A stretch of DNA of 64,000 bases from Oligoflexus tunisiensis (GTDB lineage: Bacteria; Bdellovibrionota_B; Oligoflexia; Oligoflexales; Oligoflexaceae), in contig NZ_BDFO01000001.1 of NCBI RefSeq assembly GCF_001748245.1, forward strand, positions 4,603,471 through 4,667,470, in the 5' to 3' direction. The notes beneath the pieces are model-generated. The model saw only the letters and a list, made by a program, of their open reading frames with translations, did no database searches and was not told where the DNA came from. Below, one piece after another: positions 26,461-34,052 of the stretch; position 1 is the first letter of the stretch, and each line of letters opens with the position of its first letter. The translations under genes and the position numbers were made by a program.

Positions 26461-27465
26461 ATGTCGATTGTCGTTATCGATCCTAACCGGCACGAACTGG
26501 AACAGTGTGCTGCCATGCTTGGCCGCTGGGGATACAATCAAACCATCCTCTGTGCCAGTCTGGAAGAAGCGCAGGACGTGCTGGGTCTTGGCGAACAGGC
26601 TCTGCGCACCATTTATGGCCTGGAGCTGATTGTAATCGACATCTCCCACGGTGATGACTTCGCTCAATTCGTCGATCGCATCCGCAGCATGCTCTTCTAT
26701 CAGGATATTCCGATCCTCGCGACCTCCGATGGAGCCAGGGCGGAAAAGATGCCTTTGGCCTTCGCCTTTGGCGCGACCGACTTCGTCAGCAAACCCATCG
26801 AGGAATTTGAGCTGCGTGCCAGGGTGCGTTCCTGTTTGCGTCTCAAGCATGAAATTGACCGCAGAAAAGCGCGTGAGAAGGAATTACTGGAGGCCACGCA
26901 TCAGCTTTCCGATCTCAATCAAATCCTCGCGAAGATGTCTTTGCTCGACAGCTTGACGGCAATACCGAATCGTCGTTGTTTTGATGAAAGTCTGGAGCAG
27001 GAATGGAAACGCGCATTCCGAAACGGCGGGAATCTGGCCCTCATCCTCTGCGACATCGATTACTTTAAACAATACAATGATACCTACGGCCATCAGCGCG
27101 GCGACCACTGCCTGCAGAAAGTCGCGCAGGCCGTGAAATCCGCCCTGAAACGCCCCGGCGATCTGGTCGCCCGGTATGGAGGCGAGGAATTTGCCATCAT
27201 CCTCCCCCACACCACAGCGCTCCAGGCGGCCAATATCTGTAACAACATCCGCACGACGATCCGCGAACTCGCCATCGAACACACGGGATCCCAGGTCAGT
27301 CCCTTCGTGACCCTGAGCATGGGCGTGGCGTCCACGGAACCTTCGGTGACCAAGATGAGCACCGAAATGCTTATGTCGTTATCCGATGCGGCCCTGTATG
27401 TCGCCAAAAATCAGGGCCGCGATCAATTCCAGATTGCGCGGGATCAGCAGGATAAAACCGCCTGA
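26461..27465 (+). CDS. Response regulator diguanylate cyclase (REC-GGDEF)
   Basis: The 334-aa protein has an N-terminal receiver domain with phosphoacceptor Asp 60 (LIVIDIS) and Lys in VSKPIEEF (about 111). A linker helix joins it to a GGDEF domain with active site GGEEF at 240-244. An RPGD I-site lies five residues upstream, so product inhibition by c-di-GMP is expected. It resembles PleD-type cyclases. Its last 26 codons plus stop are duplicated 4.1 kb downstream on the far side of an AT-rich island. No cognate kinase is adjacent. Confidence 0.95.
   Translation: MSIVVIDPNRHELEQCAAMLGRWGYNQTILCASLEEAQDVLGLGEQALRTIYGLELIVIDISHGDDFAQFVDRIRSMLFYQDIPILATSDGARAEKMPLAFAFGATDFVSKPIEEFELRARVRSCLRLKHEIDRRKAREKELLEATHQLSDLNQILAKMSLLDSLTAIPNRRCFDESLEQEWKRAFRNGGNLALILCDIDYFKQYNDTYGHQRGDHCLQKVAQAVKSALKRPGDLVARYGGEEFAIILPHTTALQAANICNNIRTTIRELAIEHTGSQVSPFVTLSMGVASTEPSVTKMSTEMLMSLSDAALYVAKNQGRDQFQIARDQQDKTA
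27382..27465 (+). repeat. Left copy of 84-bp direct repeat (cyclase gene 3' end)
   Basis: The segment from TCCGATGCGG to the stop codon of the cyclase gene aligns without gaps to 31548-31631, with 78 of 84 bases identical by my count. The similarity stops sharply at the TGA in both copies. This is the arrangement left when an element integrates at the 3' end of a gene and supplies a replacement end, so this copy may have come with the island. Confidence 0.88.
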
Positions 27466-27644
27466 CCAGAGCATTAACACATTTGCGCCACATCCATCCA
27501 TGTTGACACAGTTTGTCCCAGCTTGGACAAAGGCAATGTCTTGGCTTTAAGTGGCTAAAATTCATTGATTATTTCAAAAATGCAGGTCTTCAATGTCATT
27601 TGGATATATAGAGACTTGAAAAAAATTTCGTTTTGATGCACATC

Positions 27645-27681
27645 ATATATCGAAAATTTAGCATTTCTTCGATATATCGAA
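27645..27681. promoter_or_regulatory. Palindromic operator candidate upstream of the Fic gene
   Basis: TTCGATATATCGAA (27668-27681) is a perfect 14-bp palindrome. A third half-site ATATATCGAA lies at 27645-27654 in direct orientation to the right arm. The sites end 31 bp before the Fic start codon in a very AT-rich region. The Fic protein ends in a winged-helix-like domain and may bind here itself. Confidence 0.6.
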
Positions 27682-27712
27682 CTCCTCATAACGAAAAAGA
27701 AAGCAAACTTCG

Positions 27713-28837
27713 ATGTATAATGCCAACTATCCGTTTCAACTGCCTTTATTGCCTCCAAACATCACCATCACAGAACATCCGCGACTGATGGAATTTCTTC
27801 ATCGTCATAATGATGCTCAAAAGTACGTATCGGAACTAAATGGAGCGCTGAAAGAAATCGATAATCCAGACGTTTTCTTGAGTTCATTCTTTCTTCAAGA
27901 AGCAATCAGTAGCAACGCTGTAGAAAATATCCATACCACAATTGAATCCGTATTAGAGGATGAGACAAAGCCAAATCGGGAAAGAAGTCGCCAAAACAAA
28001 GAAGTTCTAAAATATCGAAATGCGCTTTCAGCTGGAGAAAGCTATCTAAGACAGTACGGAATGTCGTCTAGAACAATTCGCGCTGTTCATCAAGCACTGG
28101 AAGTTGAAAAGGGAGTACCCGGCGAATTCAGAACCGTCCAAAATCGAATTGCAAATAGCTTGCAGGACGGCTCAACTGAAACAATATATACACCACCTCT
28201 ATATTCACAAGTGGAAAGCCTTCTCGGAAATTGGGAATCCTTTGTTGAGCGCAATACCGATTTCTTTCCCTTGGTGAAGGTCGCGATCTGCCACTATCAA
28301 TTTGAAGCCATTCACCCATTTGAAGATGGAAATGGAAGAACCGGTAGAATACTGATGATCCTTCAGCTCATATCAGACCAAATGCTCAGTCATCCAGCTC
28401 TATTCATAAGTGGATACTTGAGTCAAAATCAGACAGAATACAAAAAGCGCCTCTTAAGGGTCACCAGTCATGGTGAGTGGTGGGAATTTATAGAGTTCAT
28501 GTTGATCGGTTTTTCAACCCAAGCTCTTGTGACAAAATTAGCTATCGCTCAATTAAAAACGGCTCGAAAGCACATTCGCGAGTTACTCTACAACAATAAG
28601 ATCGAAAACATTAAGTTGAATCAATCCTATATTGGTCCCGTGGTTGACCACCTATTTAGCAGCCCCTTAACCACTGCGCAGCATATGGCTGACAAGACCA
28701 AAATTCATTGGCAGACCTGCTCAAAATACTTAACTGCATTTACAAATGCAGGTGTTCTCACGATGCATAAAATAGGAAAATATAAGATCTATCGAAATGA
28801 GGTTGCAGTAGATGCACTCAAGGTAAATCCAAAATAA
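27713..28837 (+). CDS. Class II Fic domain protein with C-terminal winged-helix-like domain
   Basis: The 374-aa protein is organised like Shewanella SoFic. An N-terminal helical region holds the inhibitory motif S/TxxxE(G/N) as SNAVEN (Glu 71). The Fic core has the active site HPFEDGNGRTGR (His 201), and the C-terminal region (about 300-370, TTAQHMADKTKIHWQTCSKYL) looks like a winged helix. Fic enzymes transfer AMP from ATP to target hydroxyls; with the inhibitory helix in cis, this one is probably self-inhibited until relieved. All motif residues are intact. Codon use is AT-rich. No antitoxin gene is adjacent, as expected for class II. Confidence 0.93.
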   Translation: MYNANYPFQLPLLPPNITITEHPRLMEFLHRHNDAQKYVSELNGALKEIDNPDVFLSSFFLQEAISSNAVENIHTTIESVLEDETKPNRERSRQNKEVLKYRNALSAGESYLRQYGMSSRTIRAVHQALEVEKGVPGEFRTVQNRIANSLQDGSTETIYTPPLYSQVESLLGNWESFVERNTDFFPLVKVAICHYQFEAIHPFEDGNGRTGRILMILQLISDQMLSHPALFISGYLSQNQTEYKKRLLRVTSHGEWWEFIEFMLIGFSTQALVTKLAIAQLKTARKHIRELLYNNKIENIKLNQSYIGPVVDHLFSSPLTTAQHMADKTKIHWQTCSKYLTAFTNAGVLTMHKIGKYKIYRNEVAVDALKVNPK

Positions 28838-28853
28838 CACCCAAACAGAATCC

Positions 28854-28971
28854 GCCAGAACTCGTTAAGTAAGTTTCTCACCCATTGAAGGGCTCTACAG
28901 CCTCATGATAAAGGCTACCCGTCTGACGTCATAATTTTATAAGGCGAGTTCTGGCCAATATTCCAGACTCG
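28854..28971. repeat. Three-part inverted repeat in a 375-bp gene-free stretch
   Basis: GCCAGAACTCG (28854-28864) and CGAGTTCTGGC (28945-28955) are perfect 11-bp inverted arms 80 bp apart. A third, shortened copy, CCAGACTCG, follows at 28963-28971 and also pairs with the second. A small inner hairpin AGCCT/AGGCT lies between. The rest of the gap to 29212 is AT-rich, with ATGTTGA/TCAACAT arms (29157-29192) just before the HNH gene. The large unit resembles a MITE or recombination site; no attC consensus is met. Confidence 0.5.
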
Positions 28972-29212
28972 CATGAGTATAGAGGTGCTTGAGATTCAAT
29001 TTTCCCTATACAACGCAGAGTAAAAATTACTTAACCAGAAACACCACCATCCGGTGCAGTATAATTTAGCAGATGAAGGTCACAAATGTCTTGAGCAACG
29101 CTGAACCGTCGAGAGGTTTTTAATTTCAGGCTTTTTGATTCAGTTGTTGCTCATCGATGTTGACAAAACATTAGATGGCTATTGATCAACATTTACCTCA
29201 TAAGAGTAGGCA

Positions 29213-29636
29213 ATGACTCGAAAATTAAAAAGAACAAAGGACAAGTCTGTTATAGACAGCAACGGAAGGATTATTTTCTTTAGCATAGAGCGTTTCATGA
29301 AAGATATTGTTGAGGGAAGCTGCTGCTTTGTCTGTGGCGCATCTCCCGATTCAAAGGTTTTTAACGATGAGCATGTGCTACCGAACTGGATTTTAAAAAA
29401 ATATGAACTTCATGACAAATACATAACGCTTACGAACCAAACAAAGCTGAAGTATGGAAGCTACGTTATCCCATGTTGTAAGGACTGCAATACGGATATG
29501 GGAAGGATGATTGAGGAACCCATTAGAAATATTTTGCTTAAAGGATATGATGAAGTCGTTAAGCACATAGAAAAAAACGGAATAATGCTATTCTATGTTT
29601 GGATGGCATTAATTTTCACGAAAACACACTTGAAAG
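29213..29636 (+). pseudogene. HNH-type endonuclease-like gene, 5' part (split by IS3 element)
   Basis: The frame starts at ATG 29213 and encodes a zinc-binding HNH-like region: CCFVCGA (first Cys pair), NDEHVLPNWILKKY (the His motif) and IPCCKDCNTDMGR (second Cys pair). The insertion at 29637 breaks codon 142. Joining 29213-29636 to 30867-31513, after removing the IS and one AAAG target copy, restores an uninterrupted 356-aa frame (1071 nt). Unrestored, the 5' part reads into the IS and stops at 29674. Its role is unknown; HNH proteins of this form occur in defence islands. Confidence 0.85.
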
Positions 29637-29661
29637 TGACGTTGACCCCGAAAAATCCTCC
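29637..29661 (+). repeat. Left terminal inverted repeat of the IS3 element
   Basis: It begins TGACGTTGACCCCG and ends AAAAATCCTCC. The right end, read inward, begins TGAGGGGGTCCC and ends AAAAACTCCTCC, so the inner half matches best with single-base offsets. AAAG precedes this end directly. Confidence 0.85.
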
Positions 29662-29716
29662 AGCGAAAAGCTGAAAAATCCGCTATAATTCAGCTCTCTT
29701 TGACGTGGAGAGATGT

Positions 29717-29983
29717 ATGAAAACGTCCAAGTTTACTGAGGAACAGATTGTCTATGCCCTGCGTCAGGTGGAAGCTGGCGAGGCTGTGGTGGATGTGTGT
29801 CGTAAGCTGGGAATTTCGCAGCAGACGTTTTATACCTGGAAGAAAAAGTACGGAGGGCTTGGTTCGACGGAACTCAAGCGAATGCGTTTGCTCGAAGATG
29901 AGAATCGCAGGCTCAAGCGCTTGGTGGCTGACCTGAGCCTTGACAAGCATATGCTGCAGGAAGTGATCGAAAAAAAGCTTTGA
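29717..29983 (+). CDS. IS3 family OrfA (helix-turn-helix transposase subunit)
   Basis: The 88-aa protein opens MKTSKFTEEQIVYALRQVEAG and has the HTH VVDVCRKLGISQQTFYTWKKKYGG (about 23-46), then a leucine-zipper-like helix (RMRLLEDENRRLKRLVADL). This is the IS407-group OrfA pattern. It binds the terminal repeats. ATG 29717 follows GGAG; a TATAAT hexamer lies at 29684. Its end contains the slippery sequence used to make OrfAB. Confidence 0.93.
   Translation: MKTSKFTEEQIVYALRQVEAGEAVVDVCRKLGISQQTFYTWKKKYGGLGSTELKRMRLLEDENRRLKRLVADLSLDKHMLQEVIEKKL
29971..29977 (+). promoter_or_regulatory. Programmed -1 frameshift heptamer A AAA AAG
   Basis: In the orfA phase the bases read A-AAA-AAG, the most efficient bacterial -1 slippery sequence, three codons before the orfA stop. 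A -1 shift continues directly into the orfB frame (GCT TTG AAG), producing the OrfAB fusion transposase known from IS3 elements. Confidence 0.88.
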
Positions 29984-30828
29984 AGCCTGCAAGGAAGCGG
30001 GAGATTGCAGACTTCCTGAAACGTGCCTTCAAGATTTCCGAGAGACGATCCTGCAGTGTTTTGCTCTTCGACCGATCGTGTTGTCGATATCGAGCCCGCC
30101 GACGCGATGATACGGCCATCCGGATGCGAATCAGAGATATTGCACAGAGTCGGGTGCGATACGGCTACAATCGCATTTATGTGCTTCTGCGGCGTGAGGG
30201 ATGGTTGGTAAATCGCAAGAAGGTTCATCGCATATACGTCAGTGAGGGTTTGAGCCTGCGACACCGGAAGTACTACCGTAAGCGTCGTTCCCAGATCCGA
30301 ATCATTCCTCCGACACCCACAGCTCCCAATCAGCGTTGGTGCATGGATTTTGTTCACGACTCCCTGGCTGACGGAAAAGCCATTCGAATCCTAACAGTCG
30401 TCGATACCTTTAGTCGCGAAGCAGTGCTACTTGAATGTGGGCGAAGCATGACCGGAAAACATGTTGCAAATGCTCTTGAAAGGCTGTCTCATGGTCATGG
30501 GATGGCCTCATTCATTAACGTCGACAATGGGAGTGAGTTTATCAGCAAAGCCCTCGACGACTGGGCGCATTGGAAAGGTGTGCGGCTGGACTTCTCCCGG
30601 CCCGCGAAGCCAACAGACAATCCTTTCATAGAGTCTTTCAATGGAAGGTTTCGAGATGAATGCCTTAATCAATCGGTTTTTGAGAGCCTTGAGGATGCTC
30701 GGCATAAGATCGAACAGTGGAGACGTGAGTACAACGAGGATCGCCCACACAGATCTTTAGGTAATAGGACACCCCAGGAATTCCTGAGGGAATTTGACAT
30801 GAACAGAGCTGAACAAATGCGATTTTAA
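29980..30828 (+). CDS. IS3 family OrfB (DDE integrase-core transposase)
   Basis: The 282-aa protein has the N-terminal HTH_21 region (RVRYGYNRIYVLLRREGWLVN) and an rve catalytic core with the DDE triad: Asp in WCMDFVHDSL, Asp in NVDNGSEF and Glu in NPFIESFNGRFRDECLN, then YNEDRPHRSLGNRTPQEF at the end. The start TTG overlaps the orfA stop (TTGA), and the frame is -1 to orfA. It is made mainly as the OrfAB fusion in related elements. Confidence 0.95.
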   Translation: MKPARKREIADFLKRAFKISERRSCSVLLFDRSCCRYRARRRDDTAIRMRIRDIAQSRVRYGYNRIYVLLRREGWLVNRKKVHRIYVSEGLSLRHRKYYRKRRSQIRIIPPTPTAPNQRWCMDFVHDSLADGKAIRILTVVDTFSREAVLLECGRSMTGKHVANALERLSHGHGMASFINVDNGSEFISKALDDWAHWKGVRLDFSRPAKPTDNPFIESFNGRFRDECLNQSVFESLEDARHKIEQWRREYNEDRPHRSLGNRTPQEFLREFDMNRAEQMRF

Positions 30829-30838
30829 AGTGCTATTT

Positions 30839-30862
30839 GGAGGAGTTTTTGGGACCCCCTCA
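30839..30862 (-). repeat. Right terminal inverted repeat of the IS3 element
   Basis: Read on the minus strand it starts TGAGGGGGTCCC and ends ACTCCTCC, matching the left end. The target copy AAAG follows at 30863-30866. Confidence 0.85.
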
Positions 30863-30866
30863 AAAG

Positions 30867-31513
30867 ACAAGACTCTCAGAATGCATTTGGACCATAGAAA
30901 AGGGTCCGAAAGTATTGGATCAATGCATGATTACCAGCAATTACATCACATGCATTGCCTAAGCCGCATTTTCCATACTAATCCAGACATAATACATCAA
31001 GAAACCTTGGGAAGTTTTTTTCCGTTGCACGCAAGGGCAATTCCAAATATGGAGAACTTTGACTTCCTGGATTTGACGAATGCGGGCGCAATATTATTAA
31101 GAATCGAAGACACTTGTCTTATTAGTGTGCTCAATGACTCGTGCGCTTCAGCGACTAAGTTTCTAGAGGTCCATCAAGACATAGGAAGAAATTTGAGTCC
31201 TGTTCAACTCCGCGAAATTGCGGCAAGGCTAGGCTTTTTGAACATTCATATTAAGTTGAGACCTGAATATTATTCAAAATTTACAAAAGGTCAGAAATAT
31301 GAATTAACAGCAAAATTACCTACTCCAGGAATACTGTTAAACGAACTAGACTATAGCATTCTTGGCAAAATGATGCTGGACGTTCTCAAGCCTATTGTCG
31401 GTCCGAACAACGAAATCCTGGCTGGAGTCGAAACAGGTCGTGCGACATTCTTATCTGACGAGAGCGGCGCTTTTAAAGAGCATGAGTTTACGGTCAATTC
31501 CAGAGCTGTGTAG
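30867..31513 (+). pseudogene. HNH-type gene, 3' part displaced by the IS3 element
   Basis: This is the C-terminal 215 codons of the gene that starts at 29213. It reads DKTLRMHLDHRKG in the same phase once the IS and one AAAG are removed. It has no close start of its own. The domain includes HHMHCLSRIFHTN and a beta-rich region (GAILLRIEDTCLISVLND) and is not recognised. The AT-rich codon use matches the 5' part and the Fic gene, so both halves belong to the island. Confidence 0.82.
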
Positions 31514-31547
31514 ATAGTTTTTGACTAAGCGGGAATATTTCTAGCTG

Positions 31548-31631
31548 TCCGATGCGGCCCTGTATGTCACCAAAAACCAGGGCCGCGATCAATTCCAGAT
31601 CGCCCGGGATCAACAGGATAAAACCGTCTGA
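31548..31631 (+). repeat. Right copy of 84-bp direct repeat (orphan cyclase 3' end)
   Basis: This stretch encodes the last 26 residues and stop of the GGDEF protein (SDAALYVTKNQGRDQFQIAR...) without the rest of the gene. It differs from 27382-27465 at six bases; four changes are silent and two change Ala to Thr or Val. It is probably the original chromosomal end of the cyclase gene, displaced by the island. The next host gene ends 8 bp later. Confidence 0.88.
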
Positions 31632-31638
31632 TCCGGCT

Positions 31639-31956
31639 TCAGGATAAGAATTCCTGGGTCAGCCGCTTCACCAGCTGCTGCGAAAGGCTTCCAATCCAGT
31701 GCCGGACCATCTCATTATCCTTGAATTCGTCCCAGATCGCTTCGATGCCCTCACCCTTGCCAGACAGGGTGCCCGCCACGGTTTTCACCAGCTGAATGAA
31801 CTCCGCTTTGTGCTGTTCCTCCATGGCATTGAACCAGTGGAGAAACACTTCAAAGACGGTATCCGCACTCTGCTCCGTATGAGCTCCGGCTTTTTCGGCG
31901 ATGGCGTCGCCGGCCAGTTGTTTGGTGGTATCAATGATGGCATTTAAAAGATCCAT
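31639..31956 (-). CDS. Small helical hypothetical protein
   Basis: Not recognised. The 105-aa protein is mostly alpha-helical (MDLLNAIIDTTKQLAGDAIAEKAGAHTEQ, FLHWFNAMEEQHKAEFIQLVKTVAG), without a signal peptide or motif. It converges on the displaced cyclase end and starts 24 bp after the metallopeptidase-like gene, so it is probably in the same operon. Confidence 0.65.
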   Translation of the reverse strand: MDLLNAIIDTTKQLAGDAIAEKAGAHTEQSADTVFEVFLHWFNAMEEQHKAEFIQLVKTVAGTLSGKGEGIEAIWDEFKDNEMVRHWIGSLSQQLVKRLTQEFLS

Positions 31957-31980
31957 GGGCGCACTCCTTCCAACCGGGCA

Positions 31981-33945
31981 TCAGATATCAACGGCATAAA
32001 CGAAACTTTGCTTGGGCAAACGCTGGTAGCGTTCGGTGATCATATCGCGCAGCTGCTGATTGCCATCCACATACTCGCGCGTATAATGCTCCGCCTTGGC
32101 CTTGTCACCCTTGGCCTTGATGGCTCCGATTTCCCGGGCCATCTTCACGAGGGCCGGATGCATTTTGGCAAAATTGATGTGGAAGGTGCCGCGGTCCTTG
32201 CCATTGGCAGCCAGACCCTTCGGATCAAACGTCACTGCCCCTTCCTTCATCAGAAGCCCGAGCTGAATCGCCGCCAGCTGACTATAAGCTTTGCGCTCCT
32301 TGCGCGCGGTCCACATGCCCTGCGAGATATGACCGAAGGCCCAGGTTACACTATCCATATAAAGCGAGCGCGCCGTTTCCTCCTTGATCAAACCCTGCTT
32401 CAGAAGCGCATCGATAAAGTAGAGACCACTGGTCTGCGCCTTCAGTTCCTCCAGCATCGACGCCAGCTGTCCTCCGAACATCTCACCATCCCTCTTGCCC
32501 CGATACGCATACTCATGCGAAGGCCCGAGGTTATGATTGATCTCATGCAGAATGGTGTTGACGATACTCACCTCCTTATCGGTAGTGAGATGAACCAGAT
32601 CCTCTTTCGCAAACAGCGACTCGGCCCGCTGCCTCTTCATTTGCTCAGAATCCGTATCCTGATACACATTGCTCATGGCCACCGTGCGGCCGCGACCTTC
32701 ATTCGCCACCGGGCCCCAGTTCGGCAGACTCTGTCCCACCGTTAGACCAAAGGCATCGCGATCATCACCAGCGTTGATGATGATGTCGATGAAATCCGGC
32801 AGATGAAAGGAAACCTTGCGCGCCTTGTAAGGGGCTCCAATAAGTTTGGCGATGTCCTCTTCCATTTTTTGCAGACCAGGAGCCAGAGCGTTCTGCCACT
32901 TCAAGGAATCCTTGTTGATCAGGGCAAAGGTCATATGAAAGGCGGCCTTGCGGGAACAGGGTTCCCAGTAGGTTTCATCCGGTCCAATCCGCAGATAAAA
33001 ACGGGAATTGGTGGCTGACATGCGCGACCAGGCCTCATCCGCCGGCTCCCAATTGTTGCTCCGGAAACTTCCCGCTGCGGCCTTGACATAAGCTTTGAGA
33101 GCGGCTTCGTTGTCGCCCAAAAGCGCGGCCGCGGCATCCAGATCCTGAGCCACTTCCGTCATCAGATCCTTATACGCTTCCGCATAAGAAACCGGTGTCA
33201 GGCGTCCTTCCTTCTCGCGCACCACCACGAAAGGACTCATAAGCTGGCGGCTGTCCGCATGCTTTTCCAGAGTCTGGCAAAAGGCAGGATCCGTCTGTAG
33301 GGAGACGGGATAGATATCCACCGGCACCTCCCCCATACCGGGAATCGCCGTACACTTCGGATTGTTTTCGAGCTGCGGCGAACGACACTTCGGTCCCCAG
33401 TTTCGCCGGAATAAACTTTGACTCGCGGGTTCATCCTTGGGCACTTGAGCGCGCACGGCATCCAATCCGGACTGCCGCGCATAGAGGGCGTCGATTTTCG
33501 CGGATAGCTTCAACATGCTGCGGGCAAAGGCCTGCTCCGCTTCCGTCAGGGTGCGCAGATCATTATAAATCACCGTCGGCAGACCCTTGTCGAGATCCTG
33601 CTCCACCAGACGCAAGCGTTCGTCGCTCGCTTCACCACGGGCAGCGAGCGCTTTGATCTTCGCAAAGGCCTCGGCAAAGGCCGGGGTCAACGTTTTGCCA
33701 TCGCTCCACGTTTCCTGGCTGGGATAAAAAAGCAGCGTGCGCACTTCATTGGGATCGATGGTCTGATTGCCATTGGCATCATTGTCCCAAAGCAGAGGCA
33801 GATTCAAACGCACCGCCAGGCGATTGAACTCCTTGCGTTCAATACCGGTGTACGCGGACGGGTTGTCACCCTTGGGAACAGTGGTACAGGAGAGGGCCAG
33901 CCCCGTGAAAATTGCGGGCCACAAGAGAGAACGGTATGCGATCAT
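31981..33945 (-). CDS. Lipoprotein with M49-like HEXXH metallopeptidase motifs and EF-hand loop
   Basis: The 654-aa protein has a lipobox (FTGLALSC, Cys 20). Near residues 54-65 DANGNQTIDPNE fits an EF-hand calcium loop. The C-terminal third has LHEINHNLGPSHE and, further on, MLEELKAQTSGLYF. This is the arrangement HEISHxLGP...EExKAD seen in dipeptidyl-peptidase III (M49)-like proteins, where the two His and a Glu bind zinc. Here Gln replaces the usual Asp of KAD. Start 33945 follows AAAGGA. It likely acts on the outer membrane or in the periplasm; substrate unknown. Confidence 0.72.
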   Translation of the reverse strand: MIAYRSLLWPAIFTGLALSCTTVPKGDNPSAYTGIERKEFNRLAVRLNLPLLWDNDANGNQTIDPNEVRTLLFYPSQETWSDGKTLTPAFAEAFAKIKALAARGEASDERLRLVEQDLDKGLPTVIYNDLRTLTEAEQAFARSMLKLSAKIDALYARQSGLDAVRAQVPKDEPASQSLFRRNWGPKCRSPQLENNPKCTAIPGMGEVPVDIYPVSLQTDPAFCQTLEKHADSRQLMSPFVVVREKEGRLTPVSYAEAYKDLMTEVAQDLDAAAALLGDNEAALKAYVKAAAGSFRSNNWEPADEAWSRMSATNSRFYLRIGPDETYWEPCSRKAAFHMTFALINKDSLKWQNALAPGLQKMEEDIAKLIGAPYKARKVSFHLPDFIDIIINAGDDRDAFGLTVGQSLPNWGPVANEGRGRTVAMSNVYQDTDSEQMKRQRAESLFAKEDLVHLTTDKEVSIVNTILHEINHNLGPSHEYAYRGKRDGEMFGGQLASMLEELKAQTSGLYFIDALLKQGLIKEETARSLYMDSVTWAFGHISQGMWTARKERKAYSQLAAIQLGLLMKEGAVTFDPKGLAANGKDRGTFHINFAKMHPALVKMAREIGAIKAKGDKAKAEHYTREYVDGNQQLRDMITERYQRLPKQSFVYAVDI

Positions 33946-34052
33946 GCAATATCCTTTTGCGTTAAAAATTCGGAGGCACACCGGTGCCCCGGTGCGTGGC
34001 CTTCACCTTAGCAGAATTGTTGCAGAAAGAATACCAGGCGGGTGAGGTGGTT

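Larger units (their letters stand above)
29637..30862 (+). mobile_element. Complete IS3 family (IS407 group) insertion sequence
   Basis: The 1226-bp element has imperfect terminal inverted repeats starting TGA (left 29637-29661, right 30839-30862; shared core GnCCC...AAAAA...TCCTCC). It is bounded by a perfect 4-bp target duplication AAAG (29633-29636 and 30863-30866), the size made by IS407-group elements. It carries overlapping orfA and orfB and a canonical frameshift heptamer. All parts look intact, so it may still be active. Confidence 0.95.
27466..31547. mobile_element. AT-rich genomic island inserted at the cyclase 3' end
   Basis: This segment lies between the two 84-bp repeats and is visibly richer in A and T, with different codon use from its surroundings. 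It holds a Fic gene, an HNH-type gene and an IS3 element inside the latter. No integrase, recombinase or replication gene is present. It may therefore have been mobilised in trans, may be the remnant of a larger element, or may have entered by homologous recombination. Without the IS it would be about 2.85 kb. Confidence 0.75.

Noticed and set aside
28854..28955. Integron attC site
   Set aside because: The arms are perfect and spaced right, but the outer cores do not fit RYYYAAC/GTTRRRY and there is no integron integrase or cassette array.
27466..31547. Toxin-antitoxin pair formed by Fic and a separate antitoxin gene
   Set aside because: The inhibitory motif is inside the Fic protein and no small gene precedes it, so a class I FicT-FicA arrangement is not present.
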